Source: Thermoplasmata archaeon
Lineage (GTDB): Archaea; Thermoplasmatota; Thermoplasmata; Thermoplasmatales; Thermoplasmataceae
Direction: 5' to 3'
DNA length: 39,830 nt
Assembly (NCBI GenBank): GCA_021820245.1
Contig: JAKADT010000003.1
Span: 1-39,830, forward strand
In this document: positions 24,235 to 32,978 of the stretch, in pieces
How positions within the stretch are numbered: position 1 is the stretch's first letter
Layout of the letters: each line of letters begins with the position of its first letter
The notes under the pieces: generated by a model
The model's database searches: none
What the model was told of the DNA's origin: nothing
What the model saw: only the letters and a program-made list of their open reading frames with translations
Made by a program: the position numbers and the translations under genes

Positions 24235-24450
24235 TCAAGGATTCTCCACTGTCTGTGAATACGCTAATCGCTTTATTGCTGTCTTCAGTTTCCAGACATG
24301 CATGGTGTTGCATTTCGAGCATGTCTGTGTTCTTTCACTGAGTTCCATGTTGAAGATATACGCGCACTTTTGACACATCCTGAACGATGGAACAAATCTT
24401 CCTGTCTCGATTATGTTCTTTGAACCTGACAACACCATGGTTTTCAGCAT
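24235..24450 (-). pseudogene. tnpB remnant: C-terminal zinc ribbon
   Basis: A 71-codon frame reads TGRFVPSFRMCQKCAYIFN, then ELSERTQTCSKC, then NTMHVWKLKTAIKRLA. This is the TnpB zinc ribbon, usually [40 protein letters not shown], but the RuvC-III Asp-Arg-Asp has become VWKLK and other positions have drifted. The RuvC and N-terminal parts are gone. It is a fossil that cannot be active as a nuclease. The rest of 24130-24583 holds only its right-end repeat and no other gene. Confidence 0.68.
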
Positions 24451-24583
24451 AGCGAAAAAGGAAGGTCACTCTGACCTTAATTGCGGTTTCAAAACATTGG
24501 ATTCACTATCATCCAAAAACTGAATTCATTGGTTTTCCAGATGACGGTGAGGTTTCATAATGCGTCTTTATTTATAGGTTGGA

Positions 24584-25300
24584 TCAGACTGTTATGTCTG
24601 CCACAGGAGCAATTATCTGTGCACTTTTTTTTGATTGTTCCATGACAAGGTCGAAGGACTTTTGCGTAAGATGAGTGGGAATAAGATTTTTGCAATGACT
24701 ATCTGAAAACACATCCATTACGGAAGAATATGTGGAATGTTTCCACAATTGAGCCCTCTCCTTCTCTTCATCGGTGTAGGTCATCTCATGGAACAGGTAA
24801 TCTGCATCCTCAGCCGCCCTGACAACGTTTAAACTGTACGCAGTGTCGCCTGTATAAACGATGGAGACCTCTGGATAATCAAGTCGGTAGACATTATCAG
24901 GTATTATGTGGTTTCCATCATATACACTTATGAAATCCAGTTTTTTCCCCTCTACATACTCTACATTGATCTCATATTGATCATTCAGCGGAGTATTTAT
25001 CAATTTCATCATCTGATCCATTGCGTTCCCGATGCCTTTTGGACCCATCACTGTCAGGACATTTTTTACTCTGGTTGAACCCCTGTACCAGAGAAGTTCA
25101 GGAAGTCCCATAAAATGATCCAGGTGCAGATGCGTTATGAGCACAGCATCAATGTTCCCCGGGTCAATTCCCTTTTCAAGCAAGGATTCCAATGAATGTG
25201 GCCCAAAATCAATAACGGTCCTGTCATTAATAATTATGGATGAATTCCTGTGTCCAGCGCCTAAATGTGATGACCAGTTCCCAAGGAATTTTATCATCAT
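24584..25300 (-). CDS. Metallo-beta-lactamase-fold hydrolase (RNase Z-like)
   Basis: A 238-residue MBL-fold enzyme. The zinc motif is THLHLDHFMGLPELLWY, further ligands lie in YTGDTAYS and near IPTHLT, and HEMTYTDEEKERAQ with HSTYSS follows. The THLHLDH-x-x-GLP-LL pattern is that of tRNA 3' endonuclease (RNase Z) and related phosphodiesterases. It is shorter than most RNase Z proteins (about 300 residues), and the exosite arm is small, so another phosphodiesterase role is possible. Its ATG overlaps the stop of the MFS transporter gene as ATGA, so the two are co-translated. Confidence 0.75.
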   Translation of the reverse strand: MMIKFLGNWSSHLGAGHRNSSIIINDRTVIDFGPHSLESLLEKGIDPGNIDAVLITHLHLDHFMGLPELLWYRGSTRVKNVLTVMGPKGIGNAMDQMMKLINTPLNDQYEINVEYVEGKKLDFISVYDGNHIIPDNVYRLDYPEVSIVYTGDTAYSLNVVRAAEDADYLFHEMTYTDEEKERAQLWKHSTYSSVMDVFSDSHCKNLIPTHLTQKSFDLVMEQSKKSAQIIAPVADITV

Positions 25301-26739
25301 GGTGAAGCATCCTCCGCTAAGAGTTCACCCTCTGCGTGTTCACTGTGAGGACTGATTTTATTGGGGATTTCGCCAGCTATATCTTCCAGACTCCTCCCCT
25401 TTGTTTCGACTCCCAGGAATAGTGTGGAAAGCAATCCAATCGCAGCAAAACCTGTAAAGAAGAGTAGGCTTGTACTGATTCCGTATGCACTTACGATAAA
25501 TGGAAACGTTGTTATGCCTAATATTGCTCCGACCCGACTGACTGATGTTCCAAAACCGACTGCAGTGGCTCTCTCAGATGTTGGAAACAGTTCAAGTGGA
25601 TAGACAAAATCAGTAGAACCTGGCCCTATGGCCTGCGTTATCTCGAACACCAGAAACATAATGAATACCAGTGGAGCTACAGTCACAGCCAGGCCAGCCT
25701 TTGGAACAAAGTGTGTCACTATTGCAAGAACCGCGAGAGAGATGCCCATTCCAGAGAATCCTATTATGGTTATGATTTTTCTTCCCAACCGTTCTATCAA
25801 AATCATTGCAAAGATTCCACCAAGAATAGCAAAGAGATCAAATATGGCAGAACCAAGTACTGCTTTGTCTGAACTCAACCCCATAATGGTAAGTATGGTT
25901 GGAGAGAAAATACTGATTCCATAGAAGGCCACATCAAACGAGAACCAGAATATGGCAATAAAGAGCGTACTCCTTATATATCTTCTACTGAACAGTTTTG
26001 AAATGGAAGTCCTGCTTTTGAGGGACACTTCTGGGATGGAATCCGATTTTCCCGTAATTGCCATTTCCACTTTTCTTGCCTCTTCTGTCTGCCCCGCTTT
26101 TCCCAACCATCTTGCGGATTCCGGAACGTCTCTTCTCAATATAAGAACAATCACTGCAGGTATTATACCAGCCAGGAACATGTATCTCCATGCTTCCGGA
26201 CCGAACTGCAAAAGGATATATCCAACAAAGGCTGCTATTGCGGCTCCAGTGAACCATGATAGGGTATTACTTACCAGCAGCCTTCCCCTGTTTTTGGTCG
26301 GGGAGAATTCGGCTATAATTGTTGTGCTTATGGCATAGTCAGCTCCAATTGCAATACCGAGTACAAACCTGAATATAAAGAGGGACGTAAAATTAAAAGA
26401 TACACTTATCAAAAGTGTCATTACGATAAATATAACCATGTCCCATAGATACATAAATTTCCGCCCTTTCAGATCTGTGATATACCCGAAGATTATGGCT
26501 CCAAAAAACATGCCTATAACCGTAGACGCCGCTATCAAGGCCTTATTTGTTGGGTTGTTCAACCCAAACGCCGGAATACCGTATAATAAAATAAGGGCTA
26601 CAGATATAATAGAAATATCGTAGCCATCAAGCAGTGTTCCAGCAGCAGATAGCGCTGTAATTCTCAGGTGCGTTTTGCTTAGATGTGCCTCATCAAGAGC
26701 GCCGTATGTTGCAACGGCACCATCATTCGTGTTTTTCAT
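25297..26739 (-). CDS. MFS transporter (sugar porter/metabolite:H+ symporter type), paralog 1
   Basis: A 480-residue, 12-helix major facilitator. The N-terminus has LDGYDISIISVAL (helix 1), GYITDLKGRKFMYLWDM is the helix 2-3 loop signature D-x-K-G-R-K, RFVLGIAIGADYAIS is helix 4, and GRKIITIIGF is the loop between helices 8 and 9. The cytosolic tail ends TKGRSLEDIAGEIP, a typical sugar-porter ending. Substrate unknown; likely a proton-driven uptake of a small acid or sugar. It is closely similar in layout to the transporter at 37762-39105. First gene of a two-gene unit with the MBL-fold protein. Confidence 0.85.
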   Translation of the reverse strand: MKNTNDGAVATYGALDEAHLSKTHLRITALSAAGTLLDGYDISIISVALILLYGIPAFGLNNPTNKALIAASTVIGMFFGAIIFGYITDLKGRKFMYLWDMVIFIVMTLLISVSFNFTSLFIFRFVLGIAIGADYAISTTIIAEFSPTKNRGRLLVSNTLSWFTGAAIAAFVGYILLQFGPEAWRYMFLAGIIPAVIVLILRRDVPESARWLGKAGQTEEARKVEMAITGKSDSIPEVSLKSRTSISKLFSRRYIRSTLFIAIFWFSFDVAFYGISIFSPTILTIMGLSSDKAVLGSAIFDLFAILGGIFAMILIERLGRKIITIIGFSGMGISLAVLAIVTHFVPKAGLAVTVAPLVFIMFLVFEITQAIGPGSTDFVYPLELFPTSERATAVGFGTSVSRVGAILGITTFPFIVSAYGISTSLLFFTGFAAIGLLSTLFLGVETKGRSLEDIAGEIPNKISPHSEHAEGELLAEDASP

Positions 26740-27059
26740 GTCACTGGAAGGATAAATACTGTTTACTTAACCATAACCAATATATTATACAGATGAGTTC
26801 ATATCTATAGGTATAAATTATTAAATAAAAATATCTATACTTTCTATATACGTTATTCTACTTATAAATAACATTTGTAACAGGAAGACGCAAAACATGA
26901 CGGGAAGATATCTCGAGACATCATTGACGTACCAGGACACGAACGGTCACACGATTGACCAAAGCAGTCTAAATGACTCAGTGATTTTCGTAAGGCTATC
27001 CTGCCAGATCGGTGAAAAAGTTTTATTTTGTTATAATGCTCACCCAACAAGGATAAACA
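26740..27059. other. AT-rich divergent control region
   Basis: The gap between the MFS gene (minus) and the M61 peptidase gene (plus) begins with about 130 very AT-rich bases containing several TATA-like runs for both directions (for example CTTATAAATAAC at 26868-26879). Positions 26897-27050 carry short opposing open frames that do not look like proteins. No repeat or RNA structure was seen. Confidence 0.35.
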
Positions 27060-28826
27060 ATGAGACTATCGTATCTTCTTGAGATGGAAAACCCGGAATC
27101 CCACTTCTTTAAAGTGACAATGAATGTAGAAGACTATTCAGAGGAGTCAATGTCGGTTACCATGCCTGCATGGACACCTGGATCGTATGAAATTCTTGAT
27201 TTTTCAAGACACGTGAGAAAAATAAAGGCAGTTAACTCTGCAGGGGAATCCATTGAACTTTCAAAGAAGGATAAATCCACCTGGAAACTTGCCAATGGTA
27301 AGTCAAGAGATATCAGGATCACTTACGAGGTGTTTGCTCACGATCTATCGGTACATACAAGCCATCTGGATTCATCTCATGGTTACCTTAATGGCACAAA
27401 CATATTCCTCTATATCGAGGGATACAAGGACCAGACCGCAGAACTCACAATAAAACCCTGGAAAGACTGGAAGGTTTCCACTGGACTTGAGAAGGTTGGA
27501 GACTTTAAATACAGAGCAACTAATTTCGATATACTGGTTGATTCACCGATTGAGATAGGTACCCACAGGAGCCTCTTTTTCAACGTCGATGGCAAGGAGC
27601 ACGAAATAGTTCTTTACGGACACGGAAACGAGAATGAGGACAAGATTAAAAGTGATATCCAGAAGATAGTTGAATCCTTCCTAAAGATCTTCGGGCATCT
27701 TCCTTACAAAAGATACGTCTTCATATTTCATCTACTTTCTGAGGAAGACAGCGGTGGAGGACTTGAACACCTGAACTCCACCACAATTGATGTGGACAGG
27801 TTCATATTTTCACCCTTTGAAAGCTACAAGAAGTTCCTCAATGTAGTTTCACATGAATATTTCCACCTGTGGAACGTCAAGAGAATAAGGCCGGCAGAGC
27901 TTGGTCCTTTCAACTATAAGGAGGAAAATTACACATCCCTGCTCTGGATGGCAGAGGGATTTACCAACTACTATGGAAGAATGATGCTTCTCAGATCCGG
28001 GCTTATTTCCCAGAAAGATTTCTTCAAGCATTTCATGGAGACGGTGAGATTCTATGAGATGCAGCCTGGGCGACTGAACACTTCAGCCTATGAATCCTCT
28101 TTTGACTCATGGATAAAGCTCTACAGACCTGGACCAAATAATTTCAACAGTTATATATCGTACTACACCAAGGGAGACATGCTTGGGTTTCTCCTGAATG
28201 TGAGGATCATTGAAGCGACAAAGGGACAAAAGAGTCTTGACGATCTCTACCGGCATCTCTATGATAAATACAATAAGGATGGAAAGGGATATACTGAGAA
28301 GGATCTGCTTCTAGCGCTCAAAGAGATTACAGGAATGGACTTCACAGATTTTTATACGAGATTTATCAAGTCAACAGAACCCATCGATTTCCAGTCCGAA
28401 CTTGATAAACTCGGCGTAGTATTGAAGAAGATCTTTAAGGACGCAGACGAATTTCCAGAGGGTTCTCCATACATGGGATCAATATTCAGGAATGGATCTA
28501 AGAATACTGTGGAGACCGTGATCGAGGGTTCTCCGGCGTTCAAGGCAGGGCTGAGTCCTGGTGACGAGGTTGTTGCAATCAACGGTTACAGGTTTTCCGA
28601 CAGATTCATGAAACCCATCAGGGAAGATTACAGGAAGCTTAAGGTTGAAAAACTCACTGATTTCAGATCAGGGGATAGAATAAAGCTTCATGTTTTCAGG
28701 AAGGGTATCCTGGTGGAACTGGAACTGACGCTTGGTGATCCTGTCTGTGATCTCTACGAGGCAGTGGTCAGGGATGAACCCACAGAAAGACAGAAACTTT
28801 TCCTTGAAAAATTCCTCAAGGGCTGA
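27060..28826 (+). CDS. M61-family (glycyl) aminopeptidase with PDZ domain
   Basis: A 588-residue zinc metallopeptidase. An N-terminal beta domain (about residues 1-165) precedes the catalytic domain with HEYFH (265-269) and the third ligand glutamate E299 in MAEGFTNYY. GGGLEHLNS is the substrate-binding loop, equivalent to GAMEN in M1 enzymes. A PDZ domain (about residues 450-560) contains VIEGSPAFKAGLSPGDEVVAI. This order fits MEROPS family M61. No signal peptide is evident, so it probably acts on peptides in the cytosol, consistent with peptide-eating Thermoplasmatales (inference). No operon partner. Confidence 0.9.
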   Translation: MRLSYLLEMENPESHFFKVTMNVEDYSEESMSVTMPAWTPGSYEILDFSRHVRKIKAVNSAGESIELSKKDKSTWKLANGKSRDIRITYEVFAHDLSVHTSHLDSSHGYLNGTNIFLYIEGYKDQTAELTIKPWKDWKVSTGLEKVGDFKYRATNFDILVDSPIEIGTHRSLFFNVDGKEHEIVLYGHGNENEDKIKSDIQKIVESFLKIFGHLPYKRYVFIFHLLSEEDSGGGLEHLNSTTIDVDRFIFSPFESYKKFLNVVSHEYFHLWNVKRIRPAELGPFNYKEENYTSLLWMAEGFTNYYGRMMLLRSGLISQKDFFKHFMETVRFYEMQPGRLNTSAYESSFDSWIKLYRPGPNNFNSYISYYTKGDMLGFLLNVRIIEATKGQKSLDDLYRHLYDKYNKDGKGYTEKDLLLALKEITGMDFTDFYTRFIKSTEPIDFQSELDKLGVVLKKIFKDADEFPEGSPYMGSIFRNGSKNTVETVIEGSPAFKAGLSPGDEVVAINGYRFSDRFMKPIREDYRKLKVEKLTDFRSGDRIKLHVFRKGILVELELTLGDPVCDLYEAVVRDEPTERQKLFLEKFLKG

Positions 28827-28921
28827 AAATCATTTGAATAATCTAAAATTCATTTGAAATATCCAGTTTCTTTATCCTTCACCGTTTAAGCTATATAGTT
28901 TAAACAATTAGGTTAACTGCA

Positions 28922-29518
28922 ATGCTGCTTATTCTTGAGGAATATTTTAAGAATTATCCCATTAAGAAGAGAATCGTGGAAGGCATGTATTCCAGAGGCA
29001 TTTCCGTCAATGATGGATGCCTTTACCTGAAGGATCTTGAAATACCAATCAGCGAATTTGCAAAAGCATTGAATGTAAACAGAAGAACTGTCTATGATAC
29101 CATTAAATTCATAGAGGACAGGGAGGAGATAAAGGCGGTAATGTCCCTTCTTCAGCCATCTCCAGACATCTGCAGAATAGCTCCCCTGATGGGTGATCAG
29201 GTGGTAACCATTCATACAAAACATGGATATTTTTCCAAGGTGCTGAACGCATCCATGGATACATTCAGGAACTACGGGTGCTATATGAAGGAGATTTATG
29301 GAAGAAATTCATACAGGGATGAGACCATAATAAGGGCCATATTCCATAAGTCTGTACCAGCAAAAGTCTTTGCAGAGATTGAAAAAATAGATGGTGTGAA
29401 GCAGATAGTGATGAGTTCTCCTGCAGAAAACCCTGATTACCTCATATGTGAAAAATGCGTTGTGAAAATATGCCCAAGCAAACTTTCAAGCGACCTCCAG
29501 CAGGAAGAGTATATATGA
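28922..29518 (+). CDS. HTH-ACT regulator of amino-acid metabolism (COG2150-like)
   Basis: A 198-residue protein. A helix-turn-helix at about residues 42-66 (ISEFAKALNVNRRTVYDTI) is followed by an ACT-like ligand-binding region (about 85-165: SPDICRIAPLMG, then MKEIYGRNSYRDETI). It fits the archaeal predicted amino-acid metabolism regulators with an ACT domain. The C-terminus has CEKCVVKIC, which could hold a metal or act as a redox switch; I do not know this as a family feature. A TATA-like CTATATAGTTT lies about 28 bases before ATG 28922. Targets unknown. Confidence 0.72.
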   Translation: MLLILEEYFKNYPIKKRIVEGMYSRGISVNDGCLYLKDLEIPISEFAKALNVNRRTVYDTIKFIEDREEIKAVMSLLQPSPDICRIAPLMGDQVVTIHTKHGYFSKVLNASMDTFRNYGCYMKEIYGRNSYRDETIIRAIFHKSVPAKVFAEIEKIDGVKQIVMSSPAENPDYLICEKCVVKICPSKLSSDLQQEEYI

Positions 29519-29679
29519 ACCATATTGTGGTCGGTCCCTTTCCAGAAATGGCTATTGACAGTAAGCATTGAAAGAAGATCGCACTTTACATCAATTTATT
29601 TACGGTGCTCGAGGGAAACTGTTTCCACTGTTTGGTCTGTGAGTCCTGGGAAGAGTAAAAATATTGGAAAGTGGTGAAG

Positions 29680-29719
29680 TGCATGACCATCGTGCATGTT
29701 CATTTTTCATTCGAACATG
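29680..29719 (+). other. Two adjacent hairpins in the intergenic region
   Basis: TGCATGA-CCA-TCGTGCA (7 pairs, one G-U) is followed at once by CATGTTC and GAACATG around an 11-base loop. They lie 160-200 bases after the ACT regulator and about 130 before the next gene. They could end the upstream transcript or form part of a small RNA. The remaining 29519-29679 has no gene. Confidence 0.3.
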
Positions 29720-29769
29720 GATATAAGCCCAAGGATACTTGCATCACTGTATTTCTGCTGGCATACTTT

Positions 29770-29799
29770 GAGAGAAATACATAACAATATGTTTCTCTC
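29770..29799. promoter_or_regulatory. Inverted repeat upstream of the Cro/C1-type regulator
   Basis: GAGAGAAA and TTTCTCTC form a perfect 8-bp inverted repeat around 14 bases. It lies about 20 bases upstream of the TATA-like TTTTATACTATA (about 29819-29830) of the next gene, which encodes a helix-turn-helix protein. An autoregulatory operator is a reasonable reading. Confidence 0.38.
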
Positions 29800-29847
29800 A
29801 CTGGAACTATGCAAAATATTTTATACTATATTCTATACATATTAATC

Positions 29848-30798
29848 GTGGACGATCATCGAAGAGTGGTTATTCACAAGCTTTACGATATCCTTGCGAA
29901 GGAAGGTTTCAAGGTCTCAGAACCCGATTTGAAAGGGCTAGTGAGCTTTGACATAATTGCCAGAAGAGGAGATCAGAAATTTATTTTGAAGATACTTCAG
30001 AACATAGATACACTTCGCCTAGCCACTGCTATTGAAATTCAGAAACTGGCAAAAATAACAGGAGCTGCTGCAATTGTAGTGGGTGAAAAATGCGGAAGCG
30101 GTGATCTTGAGCAGGACGTGGTCTATTACAGGCATGGTGTTCCAATAGTATCGATGGATACTTTTGTCAGTTATGTTGATGGTGATCAGCTTTACGTTTA
30201 CTCTGGTCCTGGTGGATTTTATATCTCTATCGACGGAATGGAACTCCACAGAACGAGAGAAATGAGAGGGATGTCAATAGGGAACCTTTCTAAGAGGGTT
30301 GGCCTCTCCAGAAGATCCATTTCACTTTACGAATCCGGAAACGCAGCTACTGTTGATGTTTTCCTGAAACTGGAGGAGATATTGAGAACAGATTTCAGGA
30401 AAGCTATTGATCTCTTTAACATTGAATTGAATATGAATCTCGAACAGAGCAGGATAAGCGATCCATTTGTCAGTGAATTCGAGGACATAATAAAGAAAAC
30501 AGGTTACACATATGAGTCAATGAACAGATCCCCTTTTGATGTTATTGTATTCGAGACGTTAAAAGCCCTTATGCTTGTGGGACTTTTTGAGAATGTTCTT
30601 TCCAGGCCGGAGAGGGCCAATGCAATTAAGAACGTGAGCGACATATTTGAACAGCAGCCCCTCATAATAACCAGGGAGGAGACCAGCAGGGATAATCTCG
30701 GAGGATGCCCCCTTGTGACCCTCAGTGAACTTAAAAAGACATACGACCCAGATGATTTAATAAGATTATTGCATAGCAAAAAGAGTGCAATGTCATAA
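29848..30798 (+). CDS. Archaeal Cro/C1-type transcriptional regulator (COG1395-like)
   Basis: A protein of about 316 residues. Residues 1-125 form a nuclease-like or sensor domain (FKVSEPDLKGLVSFDIIARRG, then KFILKILQNID), typical of the archaeal putative HTH-type regulators of COG1395. The Cro/C1 helix-turn-helix follows (about 138-195: MRGMSIGNLSKRVGLSRRSI, then SLYESG), and then a helical C-terminal domain. The start was set at GTG 29848, because the longer frame to ATG 29809 would be encoded by the TATA-like TTTTATACTATATTC. It overlaps the following gene by one base (TAATG), so they form an operon. Confidence 0.78.
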   Translation: MDDHRRVVIHKLYDILAKEGFKVSEPDLKGLVSFDIIARRGDQKFILKILQNIDTLRLATAIEIQKLAKITGAAAIVVGEKCGSGDLEQDVVYYRHGVPIVSMDTFVSYVDGDQLYVYSGPGGFYISIDGMELHRTREMRGMSIGNLSKRVGLSRRSISLYESGNAATVDVFLKLEEILRTDFRKAIDLFNIELNMNLEQSRISDPFVSEFEDIIKKTGYTYESMNRSPFDVIVFETLKALMLVGLFENVLSRPERANAIKNVSDIFEQQPLIITREETSRDNLGGCPLVTLSELKKTYDPDDLIRLLHSKKSAMS

Positions 30799-31448
30799 TG
30801 CTTTACCAGGTTTTTCAACAGAACAGCGGCAGATACTTCTATCTTTTCGTGGGGATAAAGGGGCTGATAAGTGATGGCGACAGGCTAAAGGATGCGCTTA
30901 AAGTCCATACGCCTGATCAGTTGAGCATAAGCCTTTCACCGGAAGAGGTTGAGGGGATGAAGGCGTTCCTTGACGACCCCTTTGAGATGAATCTTTCAGA
31001 TTTCGAGATTGTCTACGGCCTGAGACTCTCAGTTTATGGAGAGATAATGACCCCATCGCCCTGCTACATAGAGATGATCAGGTATGCTAAGGAAAATGAT
31101 CTCCCTGTTAAGCCCCTTGATCTCAACGAGTATGATTTTTCCATGACATATACAAAACATGTGAAGACCTTCACCCTGATCAGGCACTCCATGAGAAAGA
31201 AGAAGATCATGAAGATGGATCTGAAAGACACCTCAGCGGAGGATTTTGTCACCAAATGGAACAATGAAGTCAACAAAATAAAGGGCATTGGGAGGGTGGA
31301 AAAGATTAGATCAGAATATGTGGCTCAATCCCTGCTTCGGGAGAACCTCAAGGGAAAAAGGCACTTTGCCTATATTGATTTTGAATTTTTCCCCGATTCC
31401 AGAGACCTGCTTGAAAAAAATGGATATAAGCTTGAAAAAATTTTATAA
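30798..31448 (+). CDS. Conserved-looking soluble protein, unknown (distant TraB-like features)
   Basis: A 216-residue protein coupled to the upstream regulator by a TAATG overlap. It has no membrane segment. The order SISLSPEEVEG, a central PVKPLDLNEYDFS, a basic RHSMRKKKIMKM, and then VEKIRSEYVAQSLLREN followed by a beta strand recalls the TraB/PrgY layout (a VAVELD-like strand, PV-x-LIDRD, RDE-x-MA). The conserved TraB residues are mostly missing, so this is only a hint. It may be a partner or ligand-processing enzyme of the regulator. Its end overlaps the convergent rlmE gene by 6 bases. Confidence 0.55.
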   Translation: MLYQVFQQNSGRYFYLFVGIKGLISDGDRLKDALKVHTPDQLSISLSPEEVEGMKAFLDDPFEMNLSDFEIVYGLRLSVYGEIMTPSPCYIEMIRYAKENDLPVKPLDLNEYDFSMTYTKHVKTFTLIRHSMRKKKIMKMDLKDTSAEDFVTKWNNEVNKIKGIGRVEKIRSEYVAQSLLRENLKGKRHFAYIDFEFFPDSRDLLEKNGYKLEKIL

Positions 31449-32030
31449 TTTGCCCTTAAAGATCATGTATATTTCCCTGCTTCCGTGCCTGGATGCCCGT
31501 GTGTTGGTAATCCGGGAAAACCTGTAGGAGTCCTTCCATTTCCTGAATAGATCCTGGGTCATATCCCCCTGGAAATGCTTGAAGACGCATGAACCGCCCG
31601 GAGCAAGAAATATCTTTGCGACTTCCATAACCCTGTCCGCAATGACATATGAAGCCGAGTGATCTATACTTCCATTTCCCGTGGTCTTAACCATGGCATC
31701 TGAAAGTACCGCCTGAAAATTCTCCATGCCTGTCTGTCTGAGAGCATCGCGAATCTTTTCAATGGATTCATCGCTCATTATATCCGTCTTAAGGAAAATC
31801 ACGTTATCCATGTACTTCATGGGCGATATATCCATGGCAACAACCGGCTTTCCAGTGATCTCATAAATGTATCTGGTCCAGCCCCCCGGTGATGCACCGA
31901 TCTCCAGGACATTCTCTCCCGGACCTATTATGCCGAATTTCACCTGGATCTCCTTCAGTTTATATGCAGCCCGGCTCGCATAATTTTCTGATTTGGCCCT
32001 GTAATAGTATGTGTCCTTTCTTGCGGACAT
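31443..32030 (-). CDS. rlmE: 23S rRNA (uridine-2'-O-)methyltransferase RlmE/FtsJ
   Basis: An SAM-dependent 2'-O-methyltransferase of 195 residues. SRAAYKLKEI holds the first catalytic lysine (K24), VLEIGASPGGWTRYI is the SAM loop, VVAMDISP follows, then the catalytic aspartate in VLSDAM, the second lysine in CVFKHFQGD and the glutamate in SREIYMIFK: a full K-D-K-E tetrad. It lacks the TRAM domain present in some euryarchaeal homologues. It starts 5 bases after the gcvH stop, so gcvH and rlmE are probably co-transcribed. Confidence 0.92.
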   Translation of the reverse strand: MSARKDTYYYRAKSENYASRAAYKLKEIQVKFGIIGPGENVLEIGASPGGWTRYIYEITGKPVVAMDISPMKYMDNVIFLKTDIMSDESIEKIRDALRQTGMENFQAVLSDAMVKTTGNGSIDHSASYVIADRVMEVAKIFLAPGGSCVFKHFQGDMTQDLFRKWKDSYRFSRITNTRASRHGSREIYMIFKGKL

Positions 32031-32034
32031 CGGA

Positions 32035-32415
32035 TCAGCTTTCGCCTATGAACTTCCTGTATTCATCAGCTGAAAGACCTTTACTCTGCACGTTTTCAGT
32101 TGTCCTGATCTTAACAAGCCAGTTGGAGTATGAATCTCTGTTTATGAGTTCCGGGTTGTCGGATAGGCTGTTGTTAACTTCTGCAACTTCACCTGAGACA
32201 GGTGTGAACACATCTTCCGCCGATTTTACAGATTCCACTGTGAGAAGTACTTCACCCTCTTTCTTTGAGGTACCGGCCTTTGGAAGATCAATATACACAA
32301 TATCTGTGAGCTGTTTCTGTGCAAAATCAGTGATACCAATCATAACGGTATCACCTTCAGCCTTCATCCATTCATGAGTCTTGGTGTATCTTAAATTTTC
32401 AGGAACCTGAGACAT
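32035..32415 (-). CDS. gcvH: Glycine cleavage system H protein
   Basis: A lipoyl carrier of the glycine cleavage system, shuttling the aminomethyl group between P, T and L proteins. The 126 residues include YTKTHEW at the start, VMIGITDFAQKQLTDIVYID, and the lipoylated lysine K64 in ESVKSAEDVFTPVSGEV, then NPELIN and W in the last third. None of the other gcv genes is in the window. It is transcribed away from thpR; the short gap between them holds the divergent promoters. Confidence 0.95.
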   Translation of the reverse strand: MSQVPENLRYTKTHEWMKAEGDTVMIGITDFAQKQLTDIVYIDLPKAGTSKKEGEVLLTVESVKSAEDVFTPVSGEVAEVNNSLSDNPELINRDSYSNWLVKIRTTENVQSKGLSADEYRKFIGES

Positions 32416-32462
32416 AAGCTGTTATGAAAAAAGATTATTTAACCTTGATCTGTTGTTATACT

Positions 32463-32978
32463 GTGAGAACCTTCATTGCTTCCCCTGTGACAAGAACAGA
32501 GGGGATTGAGGATCTACTCAGCCAGGTTTCACTTCTTCCCTCAGTAAGGGTACCAGGGACCAGGGATCTCCATCTCACGTACCTGTTTCTGGGAGATATT
32601 GGAGAAAGGGACGTAAAAAGTGCTTCTGAAGCAGTTAAGGCCATCTCTTTGAGAAAAGTGGTATCCGGTTTCTCTGAAATAACCGCGTTTCCAGATCTGT
32701 CCAACCCAAGAGTTCTTGTTCTTATATTTGACAATCCCGGGATTCTGGAGATATACAAACGCATCAGCGATCTTTTGCCGGGTTTTGCAACCCGTTCGAG
32801 AAATTTTGTTCCCCATCTTACCATCGGCAGGTTTGGAAGAGATAGAATAAATCCACACATTGAAAAATTGAAGGTGCCGGATGAAAGAGTTACCATAGAC
32901 AGGGTCTGCCTCTTCAGAAGTACCCTCACGCCTTCCGGTCCTATATATGAGGAAATTGATTCTGTTCAGCTTATATAG
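32463..32978 (+). CDS. thpR: RNA 2',3'-cyclic phosphodiesterase (ThpR/LigT)
   Basis: A 171-residue 2H phosphoesterase that opens 2',3'-cyclic phosphate ends of RNA. Both HxTx motifs are present: HLTY at residue 37 and HLTI at residue 118. The usual N-terminus RTFIA follows the start. GTG 32463 was chosen over the ATG 39 bases upstream, because homologues begin at RxFIA and a TATA-like GATTATTTAACC lies at about 32433-32444, giving a leaderless mRNA. Its 3' end overlaps a convergent small gene by 13 bases. Confidence 0.9.
   Translation: MRTFIASPVTRTEGIEDLLSQVSLLPSVRVPGTRDLHLTYLFLGDIGERDVKSASEAVKAISLRKVVSGFSEITAFPDLSNPRVLVLIFDNPGILEIYKRISDLLPGFATRSRNFVPHLTIGRFGRDRINPHIEKLKVPDERVTIDRVCLFRSTLTPSGPIYEEIDSVQLI

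Noticed and set aside
26897-27082. 61-codon frame just before the M61 peptidase gene, with a TATA-like box 25 bases upstream
   Set aside because: Composition is not protein-like, the frame overlaps the peptidase start, and an opposing frame of equal length exists. The TATA-like box more probably serves other transcripts.
32456-32929. 157-codon minus-strand frame over thpR
   Set aside because: It mirrors the thpR codons and carries no motif, while the plus strand has both HxTx motifs.
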